Assembly (NCBI RefSeq): GCF_030345795.1 | Contig: NZ_JAUALB010000001.1 | Coordinates: 677,001 to 741,000, forward strand | Origin: Micromonospora sp. WMMA1363 | GTDB lineage: Bacteria > Actinomycetota > Actinomycetes > Mycobacteriales > Micromonosporaceae | Length of the DNA: 64,000 nt | Reading direction: 5' to 3' | Shown here: positions 1 through 8,600 of the stretch, piece by piece | How the letters are laid out: the number at the start of each line of letters is the position of its first letter | How positions within the stretch are numbered: the stretch's first letter is position 1 | The notes under the pieces: generated by a model | What the model was told of the DNA's origin: nothing | The model's input: only the letters and a program-made list of their open reading frames with translations | The model's database searches: none | Translations under genes and position numbers: made by a program

Positions 1-866
1 CTGGCGAAGAAACCCACCGTCTCGCGGACCTCGGGCCGGCTCCGGTTCGCGAACAGCGAGGCGACGGTGAGGTCGGACGCTCCGGTCTCGTGGTAGAGCA
101 GGGCGTAGAACACCGCCAGGGTGACCGGGAACAGCGTGGTGCGGTGCCGGCGTGCGAGCTGTCGGAGACCAGCCGTGGAGTCCGCGTCGATGTAGCGTTC
201 GATGGAGATCCACGGGGGTTCGCCGTCGGGCACCGGTCGCCGCCGTCGGGCCGGCAACTCCACCAGCCGCGCGCCGGCGAGCTTACCCGTCCAGTATCCG
301 GCGAGGCGGTCCAGGTTGTCTCCGGAAAGCTGCTCGTGTTGCCAGTTGGCCCACTGCGCGTACTGCCACCGTGGGTCGGGCAGGTCGATCTCCTCGCCGG
401 TCTCGCGTGCGTACAGGGCCCGCAGATCCCGCGCGAGCAGAGCATTGGAGTAGTCGTCCGAGCAGTAGTGGTGCAGGGTCAGTAGCACCAGGTGATGCTC
501 GGGTGCGATCCGCAGCACGAGCGGGCGCAGCGGCCACACCGACACCTCGACAGGGGTGGCGACCTCGGTGGCGATCACCCGCCGCGCGGCGGCCGCGGAG
601 TCCGGCTCGCCGGAGACGTCGGTCAGCGGCACCACAAGTGGCCGTGGCTCGTGGACGAGCTGGCGCAGCCGGCGACCGGGCGGGTAGGTGGTCCGCAGCG
701 GCTCGTGCCGCGCCGACAGAGCGACCACCGCCCGGGTCATGGCGTCGTGGTCGTAGGGGCCGCGTAGGCGCCACAGGACCTGTTCGTTGAGGGCGCTGTC
801 CTGACCCCGGTAGTGGTCCATGAGAGCCAGTAGGCGTTGACCGACGGAAGCGGGTTCCTCGCGCAC
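1..866 (-). CDS. NRPS, N-terminal condensation domain (partial, runs off left edge)
   Basis: This open frame on the minus strand runs off position 1. Translation shows the N-terminal half of a nonribosomal peptide synthetase condensation domain, starting near residue 1 with no domain before it. The active-site motif HHxxxDxxS is present as HHYCSDDYS, and further on there is a typical latch region (TVASLFANRSRPEVRETVGF) near the left edge. HHxxxDxxS marks an ordinary amide-forming C domain, unlike the cyclisation (Cy) domains of the other NRPSs here. The start is taken as GTG at 866 because an in-frame TAG lies five codons upstream; the first ATG is at 821. No Shine-Dalgarno is visible, and a TATAGG box lies just upstream, so the mRNA may be leaderless. 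It diverges from the P450 at 980. Whether it belongs to the same pathway cannot be decided from 289 residues. Confidence 0.8.
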   Translation of the reverse strand, partial: MREEPASVGQRLLALMDHYRGQDSALNEQVLWRLRGPYDHDAMTRAVVALSARHEPLRTTYPPGRRLRQLVHEPRPLVVPLTDVSGEPDSAAAARRVIATEVATPVEVSVWPLRPLVLRIAPEHHLVLLTLHHYCSDDYSNALLARDLRALYARETGEEIDLPDPRWQYAQWANWQHEQLSGDNLDRLAGYWTGKLAGARLVELPARRRRPVPDGEPPWISIERYIDADSTAGLRQLARRHRTTLFPVTLAVFYALLYHETGASDLTVASLFANRSRPEVRETVGFFA

Positions 867-869
867 AGG

Positions 870-979
870 ACGAGCCTATAGCGGCGACCCGACGGGTGTC
901 GACATCCTCCACCGCTCGTGTCGTCTGTCGACGTATGTTGGGTCTTGCCGATCGGGGTGGACTCGCGGATAGTCTTCTC
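870..979 (+). promoter_or_regulatory. Divergent promoter region between NRPS (866) and P450 (980)
   Basis: For the P450 there is a -35-like TTGCCG at 945-950, a 17-nt spacer and a -10-like GATAGT at 968-973, six nt before the ATG, so the transcript is probably leaderless. The region also holds GACGGGTGT at 891-899, the 8-bp palindrome TGTCGACA at 897-904, a second GTCGAC at 927-932 and GTATGTT at 933-939. GACGGGTGT and GTATGTT recur together upstream of the PKS operon at about 42.3 kb. The boxes are seen in the sequence; the regulatory role is inferred. Confidence 0.5.
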
Positions 980-2188
980 ATGCGAGCCGACACCGCGCGT
1001 CCCCATCTGTCCGCGGCGTTCCTGGCGACCAAGGACGACCCGTATCCGGCCTACGCCGACCTGCGTGCGCGGGGCCCCCTGACCCGGGCGGAGCTCGGCC
1101 AGTGGCTGGTCACCGGCCACGGCGCGGTGTCGGCCCTGCTGCGCGACGGTCGGCTGGAGAGCCGGATGCCGGCGGAATACACCCGGCTGACCCTGGGCGA
1201 CAGCCCGGGGGTCGACTTCCTCAACCGGATCGTGCTCACCCGGACCCCGCCGGACCACACCCGGCTCCGCCGGTTCATCGGCCGGGCCCTGGGCACACCG
1301 GTGGTGCGTCGGCTGCACGACCGTATCGCCGCCGCAACGGACGCGCTGCTCGAGCCCGCCCTCGACCGGGGGCGGCTGGACGTGGTGACCGAGCTGGCCG
1401 TGCCGTTGCCGGTCGGCGTGGTGTGCGACCTGATCGGCATTCCGACCGGTGACCGCCCCGACGTGCTGACCAGGGTCGTCGCCCTGGCAAAGGTGTTCGA
1501 CGCGGCCAACCTCAACCCGGCGGATCTGACCGACATCAACGCCGCGCTGCCCTGGCTGCACGACTACCTCGGGGACCTGCTCGCCATGCGCCGGGACAGC
1601 CCGGGCGGCCCCACCCTGGCCGGGATGTACTGGGAGGAGTCCGCGTCGGACCGGCTGGCGGTGGCCGACTTCGTGGACAACATGCTCTTTCTGTTCCACG
1701 CCGGCTTCGAGACCACGATGGGCCTGGTGTCCAACGGCTTCGCCGCCCTGCTCGACCACCCGGAGCAGCTGCGCCGGCTGCGGGCCGACCCCGCGCTGGT
1801 GCCCTCGGCCGTGGAGGAGTTTCTGCGCTACGACGCGCCGATCCAGAACGTCATCCGGGTGGCCCGGGAACCGGTCGAGGTGGCGGGGCAGAAGATCCGC
1901 GCCGGCCGGACGGTGCTGTTGCTGCTCGGGGCTGCCAACCGGGACGAGGAGGTCTTCACCGACGCGACGCGGCTGGACGTCGGTCGCGATCCCAACCCGC
2001 ACCTCGGGTTCGGCGGCGGGCTGCACCACTGCGTCGGCACCGCCCTGGCCCGGTTGATGTCGGTGGTCGTCTTCGAGCGTCTGGTCGGCCGGGTCGCCGT
2101 GCTCGGGCCCGCCGCGCTGGCGGTTCGGCGCCGGCACGCCAGCCTCCGGTCGTACGACCACCTGCCCCTGGCCGTGGCGGCACGCTGA
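980..2188 (+). CDS. Cytochrome P450
   Basis: A soluble bacterial P450 monooxygenase of 402 residues, the usual length. The I-helix oxygen-binding motif is AGFET (within FLFHAGFETTMGL), the ExxR pair is in EEFLRYDAP, and the haem-binding loop is FGGGLHHCVG with the ligand cysteine. It would use ferredoxin-delivered electrons to hydroxylate or couple a substrate. No ferredoxin adjoins it; the nearest is at 39708. ATG at 980 was chosen over the longer open frame because residues upstream do not look like P450 sequence and a good -35/-10 pair sits directly before 980. It stands alone, divergent from an NRPS and followed by a 232-nt gap. The substrate cannot be predicted; tailoring of the NRPS product is the likely role. 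Confidence 0.9.
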   Translation: MRADTARPHLSAAFLATKDDPYPAYADLRARGPLTRAELGQWLVTGHGAVSALLRDGRLESRMPAEYTRLTLGDSPGVDFLNRIVLTRTPPDHTRLRRFIGRALGTPVVRRLHDRIAAATDALLEPALDRGRLDVVTELAVPLPVGVVCDLIGIPTGDRPDVLTRVVALAKVFDAANLNPADLTDINAALPWLHDYLGDLLAMRRDSPGGPTLAGMYWEESASDRLAVADFVDNMLFLFHAGFETTMGLVSNGFAALLDHPEQLRRLRADPALVPSAVEEFLRYDAPIQNVIRVAREPVEVAGQKIRAGRTVLLLLGAANRDEEVFTDATRLDVGRDPNPHLGFGGGLHHCVGTALARLMSVVVFERLVGRVAVLGPAALAVRRRHASLRSYDHLPLAVAAR

Positions 2189-2420
2189 TGCCGCGTCCAC
2201 CGGGGCCGCGCGGCACGGCAGGTAGGGTGTGCTGTCGCGTGTTGCCAGTGCCCCGGGAGAACCGGCCCGGGACAGTGCGGGCGCCAGGGGCATCGGCCGA
2301 CGGCCCCGAAGACCTGGCGGCGGTGATCTGTTCGTCGCGTCGTGTCGGAGAGGACACGACGGACGCATAGAGTAGTTTTGTCCTGCGTCAATCCGTAGCA
2401 CCGAGTCCGAGGAGAGCCTC

Positions 2421-2843
2421 ATGGCCGATGCCTCCGTCGCGCCCACCGTCGCCCCGTACATCGCCTACGAAAACCCGGCGAAGGCCATCGAGTGGCTGAT
2501 CGACACGTTCGGTTTCACCAAACTGGCCGTCTTCGACGACGGGCAGGGCAACGTCTACCACGCCGAGCTCCAGGTCGGCGACCACGGTCTGATCATGATC
2601 AACGGCGCCAACTCGACCCTGCGCATCGGCGAGCCGCTGGCGCTCGGCGCCGCGTCGGCTGGCACCTTCGTCCGTCGGGAGACCGAGACGGAGGTGAACG
2701 AACTCCACCGTAAGGCGGTGGCCGCCGGTGCGGAGATCCTGCTCGAACCGGAGGCGAAGCCGCACGACTCCTACGAGTTCACCTGCCGTGACCCGCAGGG
2801 GCACGTGTGGACCTTCGCGACCTACCGGACCAGCCTCGGCTGA
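2421..2843 (+). CDS. VOC-superfamily (glyoxalase/bleomycin-resistance fold) protein
   Basis: A 140-residue protein starting at ATG 2421 with a good ribosome site (GAGGAG eight nt upstream). The sequence fits the VOC fold: an N-terminal beta-alpha unit (APYIAYENPAKAIEWLIDTFGF) and the typical C-terminal strand pattern DPQGHVWTFATY. Members bind a metal or small molecule; many near antibiotic clusters sequester or modify drugs. Its role here is unknown: self-resistance by product binding, or an enzymatic step, are both possible. Isolated between the P450 and a strong terminator. Confidence 0.8.
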   Translation: MADASVAPTVAPYIAYENPAKAIEWLIDTFGFTKLAVFDDGQGNVYHAELQVGDHGLIMINGANSTLRIGEPLALGAASAGTFVRRETETEVNELHRKAVAAGAEILLEPEAKPHDSYEFTCRDPQGHVWTFATYRTSLG

Positions 2844-2861
2844 TTCCCACCTGCGCCGCCT

Positions 2862-2899
2862 GCGGTCTCGGTCCCGCCCTCGGGCGGGACCGAGACCGC
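2862..2899. terminator. Strong bidirectional hairpin terminator
   Basis: A perfect inverted repeat with 18-nt arms (2862-2879 and 2882-2899) and a two-nt centre, so effectively a tetraloop hairpin. It lies between the convergent VOC gene (ending 2843) and MFS gene (ending 2919), so it can terminate both. No long U-run follows, as is usual in high-GC actinomycetes. Confidence 0.85.
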
Positions 2900-2918
2900 G
2901 TGGCGTTCGGGGGCGGAG

Positions 2919-4619
2919 TCAACGGCGGGGCAGCAGGAAGCTCCCCACCAAGGCCAGCACGAAGCTGATCACGCTGTACCAGAGCGTGCCCACCATGGCC
3001 CGCTGGAAGCCGATCTGGCTCGCCTCGAACGACCGCTGCTCGATCACCGCGGTGGTACCGCTGCCCGCGGCCAGCCCGGTGCTGTCGCAGCCCTCGGGCG
3101 GCAGGGTCGGGTCGGCCGCGCCGAGCTGGTTCTCGAGGCAGTCGCGGAACCGGTCACCGATCTGCGTTGCCTGCGCGTCGGCCACGCCCGCGGCCACCAG
3201 GTCCGCGCGGAGCTCGGGCACGACGGTGTCGGTGGCGTGGGGCGTCTGCGCGGCCAGCAGACTGAAGAACAGCGTGCCGCAGGCGGCGATGCCGAGGGTC
3301 ACACCGATCTGGTAGTTGGCGTTGACCACCCCGGAGGCGGATCCGGCCTGGTTGCCCGGGACGTCGGCGAGCGAGTAGCCCATCAGTGGCGGGAACGTCA
3401 TACCCATGCCGGCGCCACCGATGAACATCGGCGCCAGCAGCTGCCAGACGGTCACCTGCGAGGTGCTGTCGATCACCCACATGAACCAGAACATGCTCCC
3501 GATCAGCAGCACCAGGCCGACCTGGAGGCCAGTCCGGCCGAGTTTGGGCGTGATCGCCCGGGCGGACAGCCAGCCGAGCAACGGCACGGCGATGTCCCAG
3601 GGCAGACCGGACAGACCGGCCCGGAGGATGCTGTAGCCCACGCCGATCTGCAGGTAGATCGTGATGACCAGGAAGAACGACATCACCGCGCCCTGGAAGA
3701 GGAAGACCACCACCAGACCCGCGTTGAACGAACGGTGCCGGAACAGCGACATCGGTACCAGCGGTGAGTCGGTACGGGTTCGCTGGTGCTGCACGAACAC
3801 CGCGAACACCAGCAGGCCGGCGACCATGCTGGCGTACGTCCACACCGGCCAGTCCTGCTCCCGGCCCTGCACCAGCGGGTAGACGAGCAGCAGCACCGCC
3901 AGTGTGATCAGAACGGCTCCGACCAGGTCGAGCCGCTCCCGGCGACTGGTTTCCGACTCCGGCAGCAGTGCCCGCGCGGCGATGAACGCGGCGATCCCGA
4001 TCGGCACGTTGACCAGGAAGATCGCCCGCCAGCCAAGCCCCGCGATGTCGGCGGTGGTCAGCAACGCGCCGACCAGCGGGCCGCCCACCGTGCCGAAGGC
4101 GAGCGCCGCACTCATCGCGGCGAACGCCCGGCCGCGTTCCTTGGGCGCGTAGAGGAGCTGGATGAGGGTGTAGACCTGCGGCACCATCGTCGCGCCCATC
4201 GCTCCCTGCACGAACCGCAGGACGATCAGCTGCTCGGGGCTCTGGGCGAGGCCGGCCAGCAGCGAGGTCAGGGTGAAGCCGGCGACGCCGATGAGGAACA
4301 TCCGACGGACCCCGACGATGTCGCCGAGCCGACCGGAAATGATCAGCGTCGAGGCGAACGCGAGGGCGTAGCCGGCCACCAACCACTGCATCGTGGCGGC
4401 CGTCGCGTCGATGCCGTCGCGGATCGACGGCAGCGCGATGTTGACGATGGTGATGTCGAGCAGGTCCAGCACGAATCCGGTGAGCACCACGACGAGCGCG
4501 AGGGTGCGCTTACGCCCGGTGATCGGGGGGACGAACTCGTCGGGCGGCGACGGCGCGGGCGCGGGCGCCTCCACCGTGCCGGTGTCGGCACTGGATGACG
4601 TACGGGTGTCGTCGGACAT
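2919..4619 (-). CDS. MFS multidrug exporter, DHA2 (EmrB/QacA) family
   Basis: A 566-residue membrane transporter of the 14-helix drug:proton antiporter family. The first helix carries LDITIVNIALPSI, the family motif for DHA2 exporters (LDxTVVNVALP), followed by a loop 2-3 motif (GRLGDIVGVRRMF) and repeated hydrophobic segments to the C-terminus. A longer extracytoplasmic loop near residues 450-530 contains two cysteines. ATG at 4619 is preferred over ATG at 4640 because AGAGAGGGA lies a few nt upstream of the former. It is in the same direction as the upstream phosphopantetheinyl transferase gene (98 nt gap). Likely exports the locus product and gives self-protection. Confidence 0.9.
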   Translation of the reverse strand: MSDDTRTSSSADTGTVEAPAPAPSPPDEFVPPITGRKRTLALVVVLTGFVLDLLDITIVNIALPSIRDGIDATAATMQWLVAGYALAFASTLIISGRLGDIVGVRRMFLIGVAGFTLTSLLAGLAQSPEQLIVLRFVQGAMGATMVPQVYTLIQLLYAPKERGRAFAAMSAALAFGTVGGPLVGALLTTADIAGLGWRAIFLVNVPIGIAAFIAARALLPESETSRRERLDLVGAVLITLAVLLLVYPLVQGREQDWPVWTYASMVAGLLVFAVFVQHQRTRTDSPLVPMSLFRHRSFNAGLVVVFLFQGAVMSFFLVITIYLQIGVGYSILRAGLSGLPWDIAVPLLGWLSARAITPKLGRTGLQVGLVLLIGSMFWFMWVIDSTSQVTVWQLLAPMFIGGAGMGMTFPPLMGYSLADVPGNQAGSASGVVNANYQIGVTLGIAACGTLFFSLLAAQTPHATDTVVPELRADLVAAGVADAQATQIGDRFRDCLENQLGAADPTLPPEGCDSTGLAAGSGTTAVIEQRSFEASQIGFQRAMVGTLWYSVISFVLALVGSFLLPRR

Positions 4620-4717
4620 CAGATCCCTCTCTGGGCTCATCGGACAGTGCAGCGTGGAGCCAGTGTTCCGCCGGTGCGGTGGGGCTGCGCCCCGACGCGC
4701 CGACGGCAGGTGGACGG

Positions 4718-5497
4718 TTACGGAGGCACGGTGCCGGCGATGGGTGTCGTATCGGTGCCGGCCGAGCGCCGGAATCGGTCGACGAGCAGACCGCCGTCGC
4801 GGATCGACGCCGCGAGCGGTCGGCCCAGGCTTGCCAGCGCGGCCGCGTAGCCGGGGGGTGCCGCGAGGTCGGCGAGGTGGGGCGTGGCCGGGGGAGCGGG
4901 CTCGGCGGCCCAGCGCAGTAGACCGGCCGGCTGGTCGGGCCGGGTCACCATGATCGCCGCCGGGTCCACCATCAGGCCGTCGCCGGTCGCCTTGAGCAGT
5001 GCCTCCTTCCTGGTCCAGTACCGGACGAACACGGGTAACCGGTCGGCCTCGTCGTGGCTGACGAGTGCCTTCCGTTCCTCGGACGCCAACGCGCGCAACG
5101 GGATCGTGTCGCGGCGGAGACCGATTCGCTCGACGTCCACCCCGACCTCGGTGCCGCGGGCGACGGCGATCACACACCATCTCCCGGAGTGCGAGACGGA
5201 GAAGCGTGCCGGTGCCGCCGGTGACCACAGCGTTGGCTTGCCATGCGGCCCGCCACACCCCTTGCAGGTCGCACGGAACCGCAGGGCCTCCGGGGCGACA
5301 CCGAGCAGGAGCCCGAGCGCCAGCCGGGTGACGGCCCTCGCGGTGAGGAATGCGTTGCGTCCCGCCGGGTCACCGAACCCCGCGTGCCGCTGACGCTCCC
5401 CCTCGTCGAGCAGCGAGAGCAGCTCGGCGTCGCCGGGGTCGGCGATCGGTGCCCACCAGAGCAGGCAGGTGCCCTCCGCCGGGAGTCCGGTCGCCAT
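4718..5497 (-). CDS. Sfp-type 4'-phosphopantetheinyl transferase
   Basis: A 259-residue transferase that moves phosphopantetheine from CoA onto the serine of carrier proteins, activating NRPS and PKS carriers. Visible family motifs are FSVSHSG, GVDVE (Mg-binding acidic residues) and YWTRKEALLKATGDGL (the WxxKEA signature). Length agrees with the Sfp/two-lobed class. It diverges from NRPS1 and precedes the exporter. It probably activates the carrier domains at 5827, 8962, 12061 and 16610 and those of NRPS3 and the free ACPs. C-terminal end near 4718 is Gly/Pro/Thr-rich and less conserved. Confidence 0.93.
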   Translation of the reverse strand: MATGLPAEGTCLLWWAPIADPGDAELLSLLDEGERQRHAGFGDPAGRNAFLTARAVTRLALGLLLGVAPEALRFRATCKGCGGPHGKPTLWSPAAPARFSVSHSGRWCVIAVARGTEVGVDVERIGLRRDTIPLRALASEERKALVSHDEADRLPVFVRYWTRKEALLKATGDGLMVDPAAIMVTRPDQPAGLLRWAAEPAPPATPHLADLAAPPGYAAALASLGRPLAASIRDGGLLVDRFRRSAGTDTTPIAGTVPP

Positions 5498-5539
5498 GGC
5501 GGCGCCACCTTTCCGTCGGCCGCGGCCGGCCGCCCCACG

Positions 5540-5600
5540 TCGCTGTCCACATCCGTGGCGTGTGTGGTGCTTATAGTAAGTAGATTGTTCTTTCTACTCT
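5540..5600. promoter_or_regulatory. AT-rich divergent promoter with inverted repeat, PPTase / NRPS1
   Basis: The only AT-rich patch between 5497 and 5698. TATAGT at 5572-5577 is a near-consensus -10 box for the NRPS1 operon. Immediately downstream is the inverted repeat AGTAGA-N8-TCTACT (5579-5584 and 5593-5598), placed where a repressor would cover the start site. It does not resemble the classical iron box (TTAGGTTAGGCTAACCTAA). Boxes are seen; operator function is inferred. Confidence 0.5.
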
Positions 5601-5697
5601 ACGTGCCTGGACTCGGTTCTGTGCCACTGTTACTTTGGCGTCGGCACACTCGTGCGGGAGCAAAAGCAACAGCTCCGTCGGACATGGGAGACCCAGA

Positions 5698-8600
5698 TTG
5701 GGCGTTGAGGCCGAACACCCCCGACCCTTCAGCCGTGACAGCATGCGCCAGGACATCGCGGCGGTCCTCGGTGAACCGCCCGACACCGTCGCCGACGATG
5801 CCGATCTGCTCCAACTCGGCCTCGACTCGATCGGCGTGATGAGACTGGTCGGGCAGTGGCACCAGCGCGGTGTGCCGGTGGGTTTCGCGGAACTGATCGA
5901 GGGTCGAACGCTCGACGACTGGTGGCAGATGGTCGCCGAGCGTGCTCCCGACCCCGGCGGACCCGAGGCGGAGAACGTCGCGGTCGTCGACGACGATGCT
6001 CCGTTCGACCTGGCGCCGATGCAGCACGCGTACTGGGTCGGCCGCGGCGACGGGCAGGCCCTCGGCGGCGTCGGCGCGCACTTCTACAACGAGTTCGACG
6101 GCCGTGACGTGGACCCGACCCGGCTGCAGGACGCCGTCCGCGCACTGATGCGCAGGCACGACATGCTGCGTGCCCGGTTCGACGACGACGGACAGCAACA
6201 CATCCTCGTCGAGAGCCCCTGGACCGGCCTCACCGTGCACGACCTACGCGGGTACGATGCCGATTCCGCCGAGCGGTACCTGCTCGGTCTGCGGGACCGG
6301 ATGTCCCACCGGCGGCTCGACGTCGCCCGTGGTGAGGTCTTCGACGTGCAGCTGTCCCTGCTGCCCGACGGCGGCACCCGCTGCCACGTGCACATCGAGA
6401 TGCTGGTGGCCGACGCGCACAGCTTCCGTATCCTGATGTCCGACCTGGCCCGGCTCTACCGGGACCCCGAGGCGGCACTGCCCGCGATCGGAATCACCTA
6501 CCCCAGTTACCTGGCGACCCTGCACCAACGCCGTCGCGCCGAACGGGAGCGCGACCAGGAACACTGGCGCTCCCGGCTCCCCGAGCTGCCAGGACCGCCC
6601 GAGCTGCCACTGGCCGTCGACCCGCGGCAGGTCAGCGGCCAGCGCGTCGTCCGACACCACCACTGGGTGGAGCCGGCGCAGGTCGAGCGGCTCAGCCAGC
6701 GGGCCCGTTCGTACGGGCTCACCCTGCCGGTGCTCTTCCTGGCCGCGTTCGGCCACGTACTGGGCCGGTGGAGCGTCACCGAGCGCTTCCTGCTCAACCT
6801 ACCGCTCTACGACCGCCAGCCGGTGCATCCGGACGTCGCGCACCTGGTCGGCGACTTCACCAACCTGCTGCTGCTGGAGGTGGACACCGCGGCGGGTGAC
6901 TCGTTCGTGGACTTCGCCCGCGCGGTGCAGGACCGGATGCGCACCGACGCGGCACACCCCGGCTACACCGGGGTGGACGTGCTGCGCGACCTGACCCGTC
7001 GGCGCGGCGAGGAACCGGTCGGCGCCCCGGTCGTCTTCACCAGCGCGCTCAGCCTCGGCGAACTCTTCGACGGCCCGGTCCGGCAGAGCTTCGGCACCCC
7101 CGGGTGGACGATGTCGCAGACCCCGCAGGTCTGGCTCGACGTGCAGGTCACCGAACGGGAACACGGCCTGTTCCTGAACTGGGACGTGGCGGATGAGCTC
7201 TTCCCGCCCGGCCTGGTCGGCCAGATGTTCCAGGCGTACCTGACGATGCTCGGCTGGCTGCTGGACGACGCGGACTGGACCGGTGATCCCCCGGACCTGC
7301 TGTCCGCGCGCACCCGCGAGGTACGCGCGACGGTCAACGACACCGCCCGCGCGGTACGCCCTCGGCGGCTGCACGAGGACGTCTTCTCCCGGGCCGCTGC
7401 CGAGCCCGACCGTGCCGCGTTGCTCTGGGACACCGACGGGCTGCTCAGCTACGGCGAACTCGCCGAATGGGCCGACCGGGTCGCCGCCGCCCTCGTCGGG
7501 CACGGTGTGCGCCGCGGCGACCCGGTGGCGGTCACCGTCGAGAGGGGCCCGCGACAGGTCGTCGCGGTGCTGGCGGTCCTGCGTGCCGGCGGGGTGTACG
7601 TGCCCGTCGGCGTCGACCAGCCCACCGCCCGGCGCAACCGGATCCACGCGGTTGCCGGAGTACGCCACGTGGTGGCCGCCGTGCCCCCGCCCGGGCTGCC
7701 GGCCGACATCTGCGTCGTCGACGTCGCCGACCTGTCGACCCCGCCGGTCGCCCCCGTGGCGGGCAGCGAGGACGACCTGGCCTACCTGCTGTTCACCTCC
7801 GGCTCGACCGGCGAGCCGAAGGGCGTGCAGGTGCCGCACCGGGCGGCCGTCAACACCATCGACGACATCAACCGGCGATTCCAGGTCGGCGCCGCGGACC
7901 GGGTACTCGCCGTCTCCTCTCTCGACTTCGACCTGTCGGTCTACGACATCTTCGCCCTGCTCTCCGTCGGCGGCGCGGTGGTCTGTGTCGGCGACGAGGA
8001 CCGACGCGACGCGCAGCGCTGGCGGGAGCTGGTACTGCGGCACCGGGTCACCGTCTGGCAGTCCGTTCCCGCGTTGCTCGACATGCTGCTGTCCGCCGAG
8101 GCCCCGGCGGACCGGACCCGCCTCCCGCTGCGGCTGGCACTGCTCGGCGGTGACTGGGTCGGTCTCGACCTCGCCGGCCGGCTGACCGAGCAGGCCCCGG
8201 CGGCCACCCTGGTGGCGCTCGGCGGCACCACGGAGACCGCCATCCACTCCACCGTCCAGGTGGTGCCGGTACCGACACCACCGGCCTGGCGGTCGGTGCC
8301 GTACGGCCTGCCGCTCGCCAACCAACGCATGCGGGTGGTCGACCCGGCCGGCCGGGACCGGCCCGACTGGGTCACCGGCGAGCTGTGGATCGGCGGACGG
8401 TCGGTGGCCCACGGCTACCGGGGCGACCCGGAGCGCACGGCGCGCCAGTTCGTCGAACTCGACGGGGTGCGCTGGTACCGGACCGGCGACCTGGCCCGGT
8501 GCCACCCCGACGGCACGGTGGAGTTTCTCGGCCGCGCCGACGCCCAGGTGAAGATCCGCGGGCACCGGGTCGAACTCGGTGAGATCGAGGCGGCGCTGGA

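Noticed and set aside
2188..2370. Small plus-strand frame after the first P450
   Set aside because: No ribosome site or domain; lies in the promoter gap of the VOC gene.
737..2461. Minus-strand open frame across the P450 and the start of the VOC gene
   Set aside because: Covers a clear P450 on the other strand and is not in frame with the NRPS condensation domain at 1-866.
5579..5598. Iron box (IdeR/DmdR site) upstream of NRPS1
   Set aside because: The inverted repeat does not match the TTAGGTTAGGCTAACCTAA pattern in sequence or spacing.
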